From assembly GCA_023091665.1 (NCBI GenBank), contig JALJCQ010000012.1, forward strand, positions 1,054,001 to 1,118,000: a stretch of DNA of 64,000 bases, written 5' to 3'. The position numbers and the translations under genes are program-made. Shown here piece after piece: positions 30,194 through 40,252 of the stretch. Under the pieces are notes generated by a model. That model was given only the letters and a program-made list of their open reading frames with translations, searched no databases and was not told the DNA's origin. Each line of letters begins with the position of its first letter. The first letter of the stretch is position 1. The DNA comes from Pythium myriotylum. Taxonomy: Eukaryota > Oomycota > Peronosporomycetes > Pythiales > Pythiaceae.

Positions 30194-30760
30194 TTACAGG
30201 CGGCGCAGCGACGGCGTCGTGGGCGCAGGCGCCTCGGGCTTCGGGGCTTCCGTCTTAGGAGCCTCAGTGGCTGGGGCCTCGGTCTTGGGGGCCTCAGTGG
30301 CAGGGGCCTCGGTCTTGGGGGCCTCAGTGGCAGGGGCCTCGGTCTTGGGGGCCTCAGTGGCAGGGGCCTCGGTCTTGGGGGCCTCAGTCTTGGGGGCCTC
30401 GGTGGGCGGCGGGACGGTGGTCGGGGCCTCGGTGGCGGGGGCGACGGTCGTGGGCTCGGGCGCCGGCGTCGGGGCGGCAGTCGGAGCAGCCGTAGGCGCG
30501 GCAGTCGGCGCTTCGGTGGGCTCGACCGTGGTCGGCGCGGGCGTCTCGACTGGCGCGATGGCCGGCGGCGCCGTGGTCTCCGGGAGCGCCTCGGTCGTCA
30601 CGGGCGCCGCGTCCTTGTGGCTCGAGCCAGTGCCCCACCACGCGAGCGCGATCACCAAGACGACGACCGCCGCGGCGATGATGCCGATGCGCTTCTTGCG
30701 GTCGGTGTTGGAGGCCTCGGTGAGCGGGCCGCGTAGAGGAGTCTTCTCGTTGAGAACCAT
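30194..30760 (-). CDS. Orphan anchor-and-stalk protein related to S10 family N-termini
   Basis: 188 aa from ATG 30760. Residues 1-24 are a cytosolic tail with NEKTPLRG and a basic DRKKR just before the membrane; residues 25-42 are a hydrophobic anchor; the rest is a Thr/Pro/Ala/Glu stalk ending SLRRL. The layout matches the first part of the adjacent S10 carboxypeptidase (27719-29875), but the frame stops before any enzyme domain. It may be a truncated duplicate or a free mucin-like membrane protein. Four 30-nt repeats code for KTEAPATEAP units. Confidence 0.75.
   Translation of the reverse strand: MVLNEKTPLRGPLTEASNTDRKKRIGIIAAAVVVLVIALAWWGTGSSHKDAAPVTTEALPETTAPPAIAPVETPAPTTVEPTEAPTAAPTAAPTAAPTPAPEPTTVAPATEAPTTVPPPTEAPKTEAPKTEAPATEAPKTEAPATEAPKTEAPATEAPKTEAPATEAPKTEAPKPEAPAPTTPSLRRL
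30261..30380. repeat. Four tandem 30-nt repeats
   Basis: Copies start at 30261, 30291, 30321 and 30351; unit begins GCCTCAGTGGCAGGGGCCTC. A partial copy follows at 30381. On the minus strand they encode the decapeptide KTEAPATEAP. Confidence 0.9.
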
Positions 30761-31649
30761 GGTGTATTACTTGACGGCGGAAGGAAACCACGTGCGCACG
30801 GCAAAGGCAATTGGCGAGTGAGCAATCGCGCGACGCTGAGAGCGGATCGGACGCGATGGGAGCCACTCACGAGCGCAGCCGGCGGACGAGGGATCCTGCA
30901 GTCAGTCACTTCACGCAAGCAGAAAGTGATTCTGCCTGTGTGGTTCCCGCTCGTCTCGGCGACTCGAGACTCAACGGCGTCGCAGACAGGGAGCTCCGGG
31001 CTCGCGTTCTTCGATTTGCATCCGCCAAGTGTATCCATGGAGGCTGCGACGCGCCGTGATTGGCTCTCGCCGGCGACGCCGCGCGAACGGATTGGGGGAA
31101 CGCGGCGAGCGTCATCTCCCGGCGATCGATTCCCAAAGCTGCGACGAGGGCAGACAGACTCCCATTGGGCGGGCGAATGAGATGCGTTCGAGTACGGTAC
31201 GCTCAGACGCGGTCGCGCCATGAGACAAGAGCAACTGCGTGCTGGTGCATGATCTCCTCCGGTCTCCACGGAAAGACCTTTCATCCTTTGCGATAAGCAA
31301 CAAATCTTTTCGGGATCATTTGCTAGAGGTCGTCGTGCTGCTAGGCAGGATGTGATGCATTATCCGAGGACTCAGATCCTTCCAGCCGAGGTCGCTGTAC
31401 CCATTCTGCCCGCCGTCCGAAAATCGAACGCCGGCCTCTGGTTCGCCTGGGATTGTCGACTCTGCTCACGCGTCGCGAGAGGCCAATGGGAAGCCGCGCG
31501 CGCAATCGTCACGCCAGGGCGTTCGAAGAAGCGAGAAGGAGAGCGGTCATTGGCGAATGCGCAACTGCATTGACTCACGTCAGGAGGGGGTCGACGAGAC
31601 CCAAGCAGAAAAAAAGGAAGCAAGGATCGCTGACGTCAGTCTCAGCTGC
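30761..31649. other. Intergenic, nothing recognised
   Basis: About 890 nt between minus-strand genes, holding the promoter of 30194-30760 and the 3' flank of the next S10 gene. No gene or RNA was recognised. Confidence 0.35.
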
Positions 31650-33237
31650 CTACAACGCTTCGTTGCGGAAGAAGCGATTGATCATGTCGAGGGCGACGGC
31701 CGGCTGGTCGGCCGGCACCATGTGCCCGGCCTCGAAGAGGCGAAGGAACGTCAAGTTCTCGAACGACCGCACGAGCCCGGCGTCCACGCTCACACTCGGC
31801 TCGGCGTCCGCGTCGCCGGGCACGCGAGCGACGAAGGCGCGCTCGGACGCAGCGCTGAAGCCCTCTCTGCCTCGCCAATCGAGCGCCAGCGTCCACGCCA
31901 GATCGCCCTTCCAGTTGCACACGAGGTCGGCGTCGCCGGCGTAGATGAGCACGCGCACGCCGGCGTCGAGCAGCTTGGCGACCGGAGGGCTGTAGGAGAA
32001 GGACCAGTCCCCCGAGCCCACGAACGCTGCCGTCACGTCGTTCCGGATGATCGTCCAGTTCGCGACCGAGGGCTCCACGTTCAGCGCCTCGCGGACGGCG
32101 GGCTGGTTGAGATACTTTTCGACGAGCGAGTAGTCGAAGCCGCAGACCGAGAACATGCCCACGGCCGTCGGTTCGCCGCAGTTCTTGCGGACATCGTACA
32201 CGTTGTGGAGCGCATTTGAGTACGGACCGATCAATTTGGTGCCGAAACACGCCACCGCATCCGCGCACGCGGTTCCTTGGCCCGGCGCCTGGCGACACTG
32301 CAGCGTGTACTCGACGCACTGCTCGCTGTCGACACGCATCTGCGCGATCTGCTCGTCGGAGAGGAGCGAGATGTTGTAACTGTTGTCGACGGCCATATCC
32401 ACGGCATGCAAGTACTGTCAGCGCACGAAGCGTGAGCCTCCCGACGGTGAAAAGCCAAACATACCAAACGCAAGAACGCACCTGAATCGCTACTTCCACC
32501 AGACCGTTTCCAATGGCGATTCCCTGGAGATTGATCTGCTTTCGACCCTTCGACTCTTCACTCTGGTTCTCCTGCCAGATGAAATGGGCTGTCGCTGGGA
32601 TGTAGTGACCCGCGAAACTCTCGCCCGTGATGAAGAACTCACGCCCGTCGAACTCCGGGTGCTTCTCGAGAAAGCCCTGCAAGAACCAGTAAATGTTCTG
32701 CCCCACATTCTGCTCATCGCGATCAGCATCGTCTTGAGGCGCGTTCGAGTACGAGAATCCGACGCCCGTAGGCTGGTCGAGCCAGATCACGTTGGCCTTC
32801 TGTGTCCACGAGAACGGGTTGGGCTTGGTGGTGAGGTCGTCGTTGATGGTGCACGGTCCGTTCTCGGTCAAGAGAGCCGACATGCTCGATCCACCGGCTC
32901 CTCCTGTGAGCCACAGCACAAGCGGGTCCCTCTGCGGTTCCGAGCTTGACTCAAACAGCACGTAGTAGTAGTGATCGTCTTTCTTGTTTGCGAGCTTGAC
33001 GTATCCCGCATCGTAATGGGTTGTACCGCACGTCCAGGCAGCCGAGCTCTTGACGAACGATACGGGATCTCTACCACTGGCAGAAGTGTCGGGCTTCAAA
33101 GGATTTGGCGAGGGAGATAAGACGATCGTGAGCACGAGGGCGGCAGCGAGTACACCACCGAGGACAAACTTGGCGAAGAACCTAGGCGATCGAGGTGCCG
33201 AGCCGCTGAGCGGCGTTCTCTCGTCCACTTCACCCAT
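31650..33237 (-). CDS. Membrane-anchored serine carboxypeptidase (S10), two exons
   Basis: Exons 33237-32482 and 32414-31650; the 67-nt intron is GT-AG and in phase 0; 506 aa. Cytosolic tail with DERTPLSG, anchor about residues 22-41, then the S10 domain. The oxyanion motif is WLTGGAGGSS: the usual Pro and Cys of GGPGCSS are changed. GESFAGHYIP, GDADLVCNW and GHMVPADQP keep the triad. The intron lies right after the codons for AIGNGLVEVAIQ, the same place as in the next two genes, so the three form a subclade. Without splicing the frame runs on into nonsense, which supports the intron. A 248-nt segment is identical to the gene at 33610. Confidence 0.93.
32618..32890. repeat. Near-identical tract shared with 34576-34848
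   Basis: 32618-32865 is identical to 34576-34823 over 248 nt; after a single mismatch at 32866 identity goes on to about 32890. The rest of the two S10 genes is much more diverged. Confidence 0.9.
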
Positions 33238-33609
33238 ACTCGTGTTGGTTGAATGCCACGGAGAAGAATCTCAACTGAGTGGACCAGGAGCACAGGTGTC
33301 ACTACTGCCGCTAATCCTTGATGCAGTACATCAGGCCAGAAGACCCCACCGAACCTTGATCTTCAACTGAGCACGAGATTCGTAAGCCCATTTTGGATGT
33401 GTCAGCATTGCGTGATATGATACAGTAGAGAGACGGCGAGCTCGATGATCTCCAATATCAGATGGACTAAGCTTTGTCTCGCTCCTGATTGCTACGAGTG
33501 TCTTGGGAAGCTGTGACTCCTACTCCTACTACTGATATCTCCAAGTGGTGGATGACTGTTTGCAGGTCAAGATGATCCAGCAAAGGACAATTACATTTCT
33601 TTCTTCAGC
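33238..33609. other. Intergenic, promoter side of S10 gene 31650-33237
   Basis: 372 nt between consecutive minus-strand S10 genes. No gene was seen. Confidence 0.4.
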
Positions 33610-35246
33610 TCACAGTGGCATGTTCTTCAAGAACTTGTTGATCATGTCGAGCGAGACTGCTGGCTGGTCTGTCGGCACCATGTGGCCGGCCTCGAACACG
33701 CGGAGGAAGGTGAAGTTGCCAAACGACCGCGCGACGCCAGCGTCCACATTGACCTTTCTCGCTTTGCTGGACGAGTCGACCGGAACCTGAGCAATAAAAG
33801 GATGCTCGGAAGCGGCGTTGAAACCATCCTTGCCGCTCCAGTCCAACGCTAACGTCCACGCCTGGTTGCCCGCCCAGTTGCAAACGAGATCGGCGTCTCC
33901 TGCGTAAATCAGCACGCGGATCCCGCCGTTCAGGAGGTCGGCGACGTACGAGCTGTAGGAGATGGACCAGTCGCCCGATGCCACAAACGTGGTTGAAACC
34001 TGGTTGTTGAGCGCCGTCCAGTTGGTGATGGAGGGATTCACGTTCAGTGCTTTGCGGACAGGTGGCTGGTCCAAGTACTTCTGGACGATGGAGAAATCAA
34101 AGCCGCACACAGCAATGGCGCCGGCGATGACTTCCTGTGTGCAGCTCTTGCGGAGATCGTAGCTGTTACGGTGAGCCGCCGAGAACGGACCGAGGAGCTT
34201 TGAGCTCCAGCACGCGACCGCGTCAACGCATGCCGTGCCATTGCCGGGCGACTTTTGACACTGTTGAGTGTACGCGATGCACTCGACGCTAGCAGCGCGC
34301 ACCTGCACGACTTGCTCGTCCGAGAGCAGAGAGATGTTGTACTTGTTCTCGGCCATATCGGCAAAGTGTTGGTACTGCAGCACACAAGGAGACCCACGTC
34401 AGTGGTCATAGTAAGTCGGCACCATTGCCATTGTACTCGTACCTGAATCACTGGGTCGGTGTGACCGTTGCCGATAGCAATACCCTGAAGATTGATCTGC
34501 TTCCGGCCCTTTGCTTTCTTCTGGTTCTCCTCCCAAATGAAGTGAGCCGCTCCAGGAACGTAGTGGCCGCCGTAGCTCTCGCCCGTGATGAAGAACTCAC
34601 GCCCGTCGAACTCCGGGTGCTTCTCGAGAAAGCCCTGCAAGAACCAGTAAATGTTCTGCCCCACATTCTGCTCATCGCGATCAGCATCGTCTTGAGGCGC
34701 GTTCGAGTACGAGAATCCGACGCCCGTAGGCTGGTCGAGCCAGATCACGTTGGCCTTCTGTGTCCACGAGAACGGGTTGGGCTTGGTGGTGAGGTCGTCG
34801 TTGATGGTGCACGGTCCGTTCTCAGTCAAGAGAGCCGACATGCTCGATGCTCCCGGTCCGCCCGTGAGCCAGAGGACGAGCGGATCCTTGCTCGGATCAG
34901 TCGAGCCCGACTCGACGAACCAGTAAAAGTAGTAGTCGTCTTTCTTGTTCGGCAGCTTGATGTAGCCGGCGTCGTACGGCGTTGCGCCGCAGCTCCAAGG
35001 CGCAGAGCCATTCATGAGAGCCGCCGACGACGCGGCGCCTCCCGTGCTGGCGGTGGCGGCGTGCGCGTTGGGCTTGCCGCGGCTCGGACGCGACGACAAG
35101 TAGATCGCGAGCACGAGCGCCAGCGCCAGCGCGCCGCTCAGGACCATCTTGGTGAGCCGCGACTGCGAGCGCGTGCGGCTGCGCGCCGGCGCCGTGGCCA
35201 CGGGCACGGAGCCGTTGAGCGGCGTCCTCTCGTTGGCGTGGTCCAT
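33610..35246 (-). CDS. Membrane-anchored serine carboxypeptidase (S10), two exons
   Basis: Exons 35246-34443 and 34374-33610 with a 68-nt phase 0 intron; 522 aa. Tail with NERTPLNG, several Arg residues, anchor at about residues 33-50. The S10 domain has WLTGGPGASS (Ala for the conserved Cys), TENGPC, GESYGGHYVP, GDADLVCNW and GHMVPTDQP; the triad is intact. It is a luminal or surface exopeptidase by family. The intron position equals that of 31650-33237 and 35506-37092. Part of exon 1 was apparently overwritten by or from its neighbour (34576-34848). Confidence 0.93.
34576..34848. repeat. Near-identical tract shared with 32618-32890
   Basis: Second copy of the 248-nt identical segment; first mismatch at 34824. 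Confidence 0.9.
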
Positions 35247-35505
35247 GGGGGTCGAGCAGCTTGTTCGTGGCGGGGGGAAGTTGCAGGGTGTGTCATCAGA
35301 TCTAGTTGGCGCGCAAGATACCCTGGCAGATTCCAAAACCCGGTGGTTGAATGGACTCGACTCGCTGGGAACTCTTCGTTCAGCGAGAAGTCTGAAGTCG
35401 AAACAACCGAGTCCAGTGTTGTAGCTACTCAAGAGCTCTTCGATTGACCACGTGGTGACGAGAACGCTCGTTCCGCAGACAAGTTTGTATTTGGTCCGTG
35501 TTATC

Positions 35506-37092
35506 TTAGAGCGGCTCGTTGCGGAAGAAGCGGTTGATCATGTCGAGCGACACCTCCGGCTGGTCCGTCGGCACCATGTGACCCGAGTTAAAGAGCCGCA
35601 GGAACGTGAGGTTCTCCAACGACCGCGCCACGCCGGCGTGTACACCCGATCGTTGGCGTGGTCCGGTCAGCGCGATGAAAGGCCGTTCGGGCGCGGCGTT
35701 GTAGCCGTCTCGGCCTCGCCACTGCATCGCCAGTGTCCAAGCCAGGTTGCCGACCCAGTTGCACGCCAAGTCGGCATCGCCAGCGTAGATCAGCACGCGA
35801 ACCCCGCCGTCCAGCAGATCAGCGACGTACGAGCTGTACGAGAAGGACCAGTCGCCCGAGGCCACGAACGTGTTGGCGACGTCCGCGTTCGTGTTGGTCC
35901 ATTTCGCGGCGGGGTCTACGTGGAGTGCGGCACGGACCATCGGCTGCTTGACGTAGCCTTCGACGAGGGAGAAGTCGAGGCCACAGACTGCGAGCGAGTT
36001 GACGACGTACTCGTCTGTGCACGACTGACGGAGATCGAACGTGTTCCGCTCCGCCGCTGAGAACGGGGCGATGAGCTTCGAACTCCAGCACGACACTGCA
36101 TCGAGACACGTCGATCCGTTGCTCGGCGCCCCCTGGCACTGTTTCGTGAGCGCGACACACTCGAGGCTGTCGGCGCGCATCTGCGCGACCTGCTCGTCGG
36201 TCAGGAGTGTGACGTTGTAGCTGTTATCAGCCATGTCGGCGTAGTGCTGGTACTGGAGACAGCCTCCTCAGTGAGCCTACGACATCCCCACGGCGAGTGA
36301 GCTTTCTCGTACCTGGATCGCTGGGTCCGTGAGCCCGTTGCCGATCGCGATGCCTTGCAAGTTGATGTGCTTGCGGTTCTTCGCCTCCTCCTTCTGGTTT
36401 TCCAACCAAATGAAGTGCGACGCGGCAGGGATGTAGTGGCCCGCGAAACTCTCGCCCGTGATGAAGAACTCGCGGCCGTCAAACTCCGGGTGCTTCTCGA
36501 TGAAGCCTTGTAAGAACCAGTAGATGTTTTCGCCGACGTTCTGCTCATCGCGATCAGCATCAGCCTTCGGGGCGTTCGAGTACGAGAAGCCCGTGCCAGT
36601 CGGCTGGTCGAGCCAGATCATGTTCGCCTCCTGGCTCCAAGAGTACGGGTTAGCGCGGGTCGTGAAGTCGCGGTTCACGAGGCAGGGCCCGTTCTCCGTG
36701 AGAAGGCCAAAGAGACTGGAGGAGCCCGCCCCGCCTGTGAGCCACAGCACGAGCGGGTCCTTGCTCGGATCCGCGGAACTCGACTCGACAAACCAGTAGA
36801 AGTAGTGGTCGTCCTTCTTGTTCGCGAGCTTGATGTAGCCGGCGTCGTACGGCGTCGACCCGCAGCTCCACGGGTCCGAGCCATTGATGAGCGCGAGCGC
36901 GCCGTTGGAGCCTGTCAATTGGTCAGGAGCCGAGCGGGAAGCCGAACAGATCGCCAGCACGAGCGCCGCCGCGAGCGCGCCGCACACGAGGCCACTGAGG
37001 AGCCACGCTCGCGCCCGTGGGGAGCGCCGCGTCGGCTCGGGAGGCGCGCGCGCCGAGCCGTTCAGCGGTGTTCGCTCGTCCGTGGAGTCCAT
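35506..37092 (-). CDS. Membrane-anchored serine carboxypeptidase (S10), two exons
   Basis: Exons 37092-36313 and 36252-35506, 60-nt phase 0 intron; 508 aa. Tail with DERTPLNG, Arg-rich stretch, anchor about residues 30-49. The S10 domain has WLTGGAGSSS (Pro and Cys both changed), TENGPC, GESFAGHYIP, GDADLACNW and GHMVPTDQP. The triad is intact, so exopeptidase activity is expected, although the altered oxyanion loop could change substrate choice. It is the third member of the intron-containing subclade. The tandem order and shared intron point to local duplication. Confidence 0.93.
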
Positions 37093-37406
37093 TCCTGGTG
37101 GTTGGGACCGGCTCATCAAGCGGACACGGAAGAAATGCAAAAGGCGGTGCTCTCCGATCGTCAGTCATCGATGAGGACAGTCGGCGTCCTTCTGGAATGC
37201 GAGCTGTATGCCAGCATTGTCATGACAGGTTTTTTGTCGTCGTTTAGCTAGCTGCGACTGATGTATGCAGCGAGTGACTCATTGCACCCATGAAGAGATC
37301 CATGTGATATGTCACCACATCATATTTCAGACTGTCCATGTTGCTACAGCACTCTGTGGCTGCTCACTGTGGTCTCACCTTACTCCTAGGGTGTCTTGCG
37401 CTTTGC
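37093..37406. other. Intergenic, nothing recognised
   Basis: 314 nt between minus-strand S10 genes; promoter of 35506-37092 expected here. Confidence 0.4.
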
Positions 37407-38870
37407 TTACAGCGCGACGTTCTTGAGGAACTTGTTGATCATCTCAAGCGCCACGGCGGGCTGGTCCTGCGGCACCATGTGGCCCGAGTTGTAGATGCGG
37501 AAGAAGGTGAAGAGCGGCGTGGCGCGCACGACGCCGGCGTCGATCTGAGCTTCGGTCACGTACGCGTGCTGCTCGGCGGCGTTGAACGCGTCCTTGCCCT
37601 TCCACTCGAGCGCCTTGGTCCACGCCTCGTTGCCGGCCCAGTTGCACATCGTGTCGGCGTCGCCGGCGTAAATGAGCACGCGGATGTCGTCGTTCAAGAG
37701 GTCAGCCACGAACGGAGCGAAGTTCTTGACAGGATCACCCGTGGCGTAAAAGTCGGCGTTGATCTTGTTGTTGCACTCCTGCCACGGACCCACCTTGCTC
37801 GAATCGACACCGAGGTACTCACGCACGTTCTCAGCATCCAAGTACTTGGAGACGTAGCTCATCTCGTAGCACTTGGTCGGGTCCTCCAGGTCGCACGGCA
37901 TGCGGATATCGTATGGGTTGCGCTTGCCTTCGCGAAGCGGCTCAAGTAGGTTCTCTGCGCAGAAGATGTAGGCATCAGTGCAGGCCGCATCGTCCGACTG
38001 GCAGGCCTTGAGCTTGTCGCCGCAGACAGGCGCCGCCGCCTTCATGACCTCGATCTGCGTAGCGTTGGGCACGAGCGTGATGTTGTAGGCGTTGTCGATC
38101 ATGTCGATGGTGTGAGGCCACTGTACCACGGGATCCGTGATGCCATTGCCGATCGCAATGCCCTTGAGGTTGATCTTCGGGCTGCTCGAGTTCTTCTTGT
38201 TCTGGGTCCAGATCTCGTGCGCCGCCGCTGGCACGTAGTGTCCACCGTAGCTCTCGCCCGTGAAGTAGAAGTCACGATCGCGAAGCTCGAGGTGCTTGTC
38301 GAGGAAACCCTGCATGAAGTAATAGATGTTCGTGCCGACGTCTGATTCCTTGTTGTCCTCGTCACCCGGCGCGCCATACGAGAGGCCAACGCCCGTTGGC
38401 TGGTCGAGCCACACCACGTTCGCCTCGTTCGTCCAGGAGTACGGGTTGAGCTGGGTCGAGAGATCGGGCTGCACATGGCATGGTCCGTTCTCGGTGAGCA
38501 TGGCCATCAAACTCGAGCATCCTGGTCCGCCCGTGAGCCAGAGCACGAGTGGGTCCTTGCTCGGCTGGCTGCGCGACTCAAAGTACCAGTAGAAGTAGTG
38601 ATCGTCCTTCTTGTTGGGCAGCTTGACGTAGCCCGCGTCGTGGCCAGTGAGGCCACAGAAGAGTTCCTCAACGCCGGTTCCCGTGGTAGTAACAATCGCG
38701 TGGCCCTCTTGCGCCGACGACTTGCTGCCGGACGAGAACGCGGCGATCAGGCCGGCGACGGCGCCGACCGCGACGACCGCGAGGCCGACCTTGGCGAGCT
38801 GCTTCTTGTTGATGCCGTTGCTGCTGCTGGCGCGGCCGCCGTTGAGCGGCGTGTTCTCGTTGAAAGCCAT
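37407..38870 (-). CDS. Membrane-anchored serine carboxypeptidase (S10)
   Basis: 487 aa from ATG 38870, no intron. Tail with ENTPLNGG, basic NKKQ, anchor about residues 27-45, short Ser-rich spacer. The S10 domain has WLTGGPGCSS, TENGPC, GESYGGHYVP, GDADTMCNW and GHMVPQDQP, all family-typical except Thr in WLTGG. It is a luminal or surface carboxypeptidase. It is closer in motif detail to the intronless genes at 4745 and 27719 than to its three intron-containing neighbours. It is the right-hand end of the peptidase cluster. Confidence 0.94.
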   Translation of the reverse strand: MAFNENTPLNGGRASSSNGINKKQLAKVGLAVVAVGAVAGLIAAFSSGSKSSAQEGHAIVTTTGTGVEELFCGLTGHDAGYVKLPNKKDDHYFYWYFESRSQPSKDPLVLWLTGGPGCSSLMAMLTENGPCHVQPDLSTQLNPYSWTNEANVVWLDQPTGVGLSYGAPGDEDNKESDVGTNIYYFMQGFLDKHLELRDRDFYFTGESYGGHYVPAAAHEIWTQNKKNSSSPKINLKGIAIGNGITDPVVQWPHTIDMIDNAYNITLVPNATQIEVMKAAAPVCGDKLKACQSDDAACTDAYIFCAENLLEPLREGKRNPYDIRMPCDLEDPTKCYEMSYVSKYLDAENVREYLGVDSSKVGPWQECNNKINADFYATGDPVKNFAPFVADLLNDDIRVLIYAGDADTMCNWAGNEAWTKALEWKGKDAFNAAEQHAYVTEAQIDAGVVRATPLFTFFRIYNSGHMVPQDQPAVALEMINKFLKNVAL

Positions 38871-39221
38871 CGCGCGAGTCCTGTCGGTTCTGTTCTTGAG
38901 TCGGTGAGTCTCCGAGTGGAAAGTGGTGACGCCCGCAGCCTCGAGAGGAGGAGCTGCTGGGGGGACGCACACCAAACACAAGGGACGTCAGCGGGATGAT
39001 CCAACTGATCTGACCACCTAGTTCATACACTAATCAAGATAAACAGATCACGTCGTCCACCCTAGTCAAACCACCGTGTCGACAAGTGATGGTCGCCTTC
39101 GTATCCATCGAGCAGCTCCGTCAACGTTGATGGCGACGAAAGCAGGGAAACAGTGACGGCGCTCAATTCGAAGCCGTGGGCTCTTGCAGTTGGCGTTCGA
39201 CGGAGTTCAGCAAAACCCAAC
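38871..39221. promoter_or_regulatory. Divergent interval, S10 gene and SDR gene
   Basis: 351 nt between a minus-strand S10 gene and a plus-strand SDR gene; both promoters must lie here. No motif was recognised with confidence. Confidence 0.4.
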
Positions 39222-39975
39222 ATGGCAGCGAACAAGACGGTGCTTATCACGGGCAGCTCGCGCGGCATCGGCTTCGCACTCGCGGAGCACTACGTGCAGC
39301 AAGGCTGGAAGGTCATCGCATGCGCGCGCAACCCGGACACTGCCGAAAAGGTAGAGACTTCCAATCGATGTGAGTGGGACAGAAGGTAGTGACACTGGAT
39401 CTGGACAGCTCCGCACTCTGTCGCCCTACAAGCTGGTTAAGCTGGATGCAGCCGACGAAGAGTCAATCCTGCGAGCTGCTGAAGAGCTCAAAGGCGAGAC
39501 CATCGACGTGCTCATCAACAACGCTGGCATCCTCGAGAAGGAGACTCTCGAGAACACGCAGAAGGCGGGGCTCATGAAGCAGTTCGAGGTCAACGCCGTT
39601 GGTCCTTTCCTCGTCACGCGCGCGTTGCTGCCGCATCTCAAGGCCGCTGTGGCCGCCAGCGGCTCGGCAATCGTCGCGCAGATCTCGTCGGACTACGGCA
39701 GCCACACCGAGGCCGTGCCGCGAGGCCTCTACGGCTACCGCTCGTCCAAGGCCGCGCTCAACATGATCACGCACAGCCTCTCGATCGATCTCAAGAACGA
39801 GAAGATCGTATTCTTGCTGCTGCACCCTGGCTTCGTCGCCACGGACATGAACGCCCACAGCGGCCCCGTCAGTCAGGCCGAGAGCGTCGCCGGCCTCACC
39901 AAGGTCATCGCCGGCACGACGCTGGCCGACAATGGCCGCTACTGCGACTACACGGGCCGCGACATGACCTGGTGA
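39222..39975 (+). CDS. Short-chain dehydrogenase/reductase (SDR), two exons
   Basis: Exons 39222-39350 and 39409-39975, 58-nt phase 0 intron; 231 aa. Classical SDR: the cofactor loop TGSSRGIG, NNAG at the central strand, and active-site YGYRSSK (Tyr-x3-Lys). Expected to be an NAD(P)-dependent oxidoreductase in the cytosol; the substrate cannot be told. The join is supported by alignment with the intronless paralogue at 40253 across the junction (NPDTAEK-LRTLSPYK against NVDAADK-LRELQPHK). Confidence 0.92.
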
Positions 39976-40252
39976 GGCTATGAGCACGATGGACCCGACG
40001 CTTTCGCAATCCGCGTCTTCAGAACGAGCCAATCCTGCTGTCTTCAACCCCCACGTTGATCTGATGATCACTCAACATCAAGAAACTGCGACAACAGAGG
40101 GTGATGATCTTATTTGCGACATGTGTATACTTGATCAATATATGTCGGGTATTGTTCTGCAAAACGGGGAGCTCACGTGTGAGATGGGGACTCCTCCGCA
40201 AACTCATTCTTCGACTCTCGCCACAGAACGCAACCGTCGACCAGACACCGCA

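Noticed and set aside
30261..30380. Regular 30-nt repeats considered as a CRISPR array
   Set aside because: Copies are directly adjacent without spacers and lie in a coding stalk in a eukaryotic genome.
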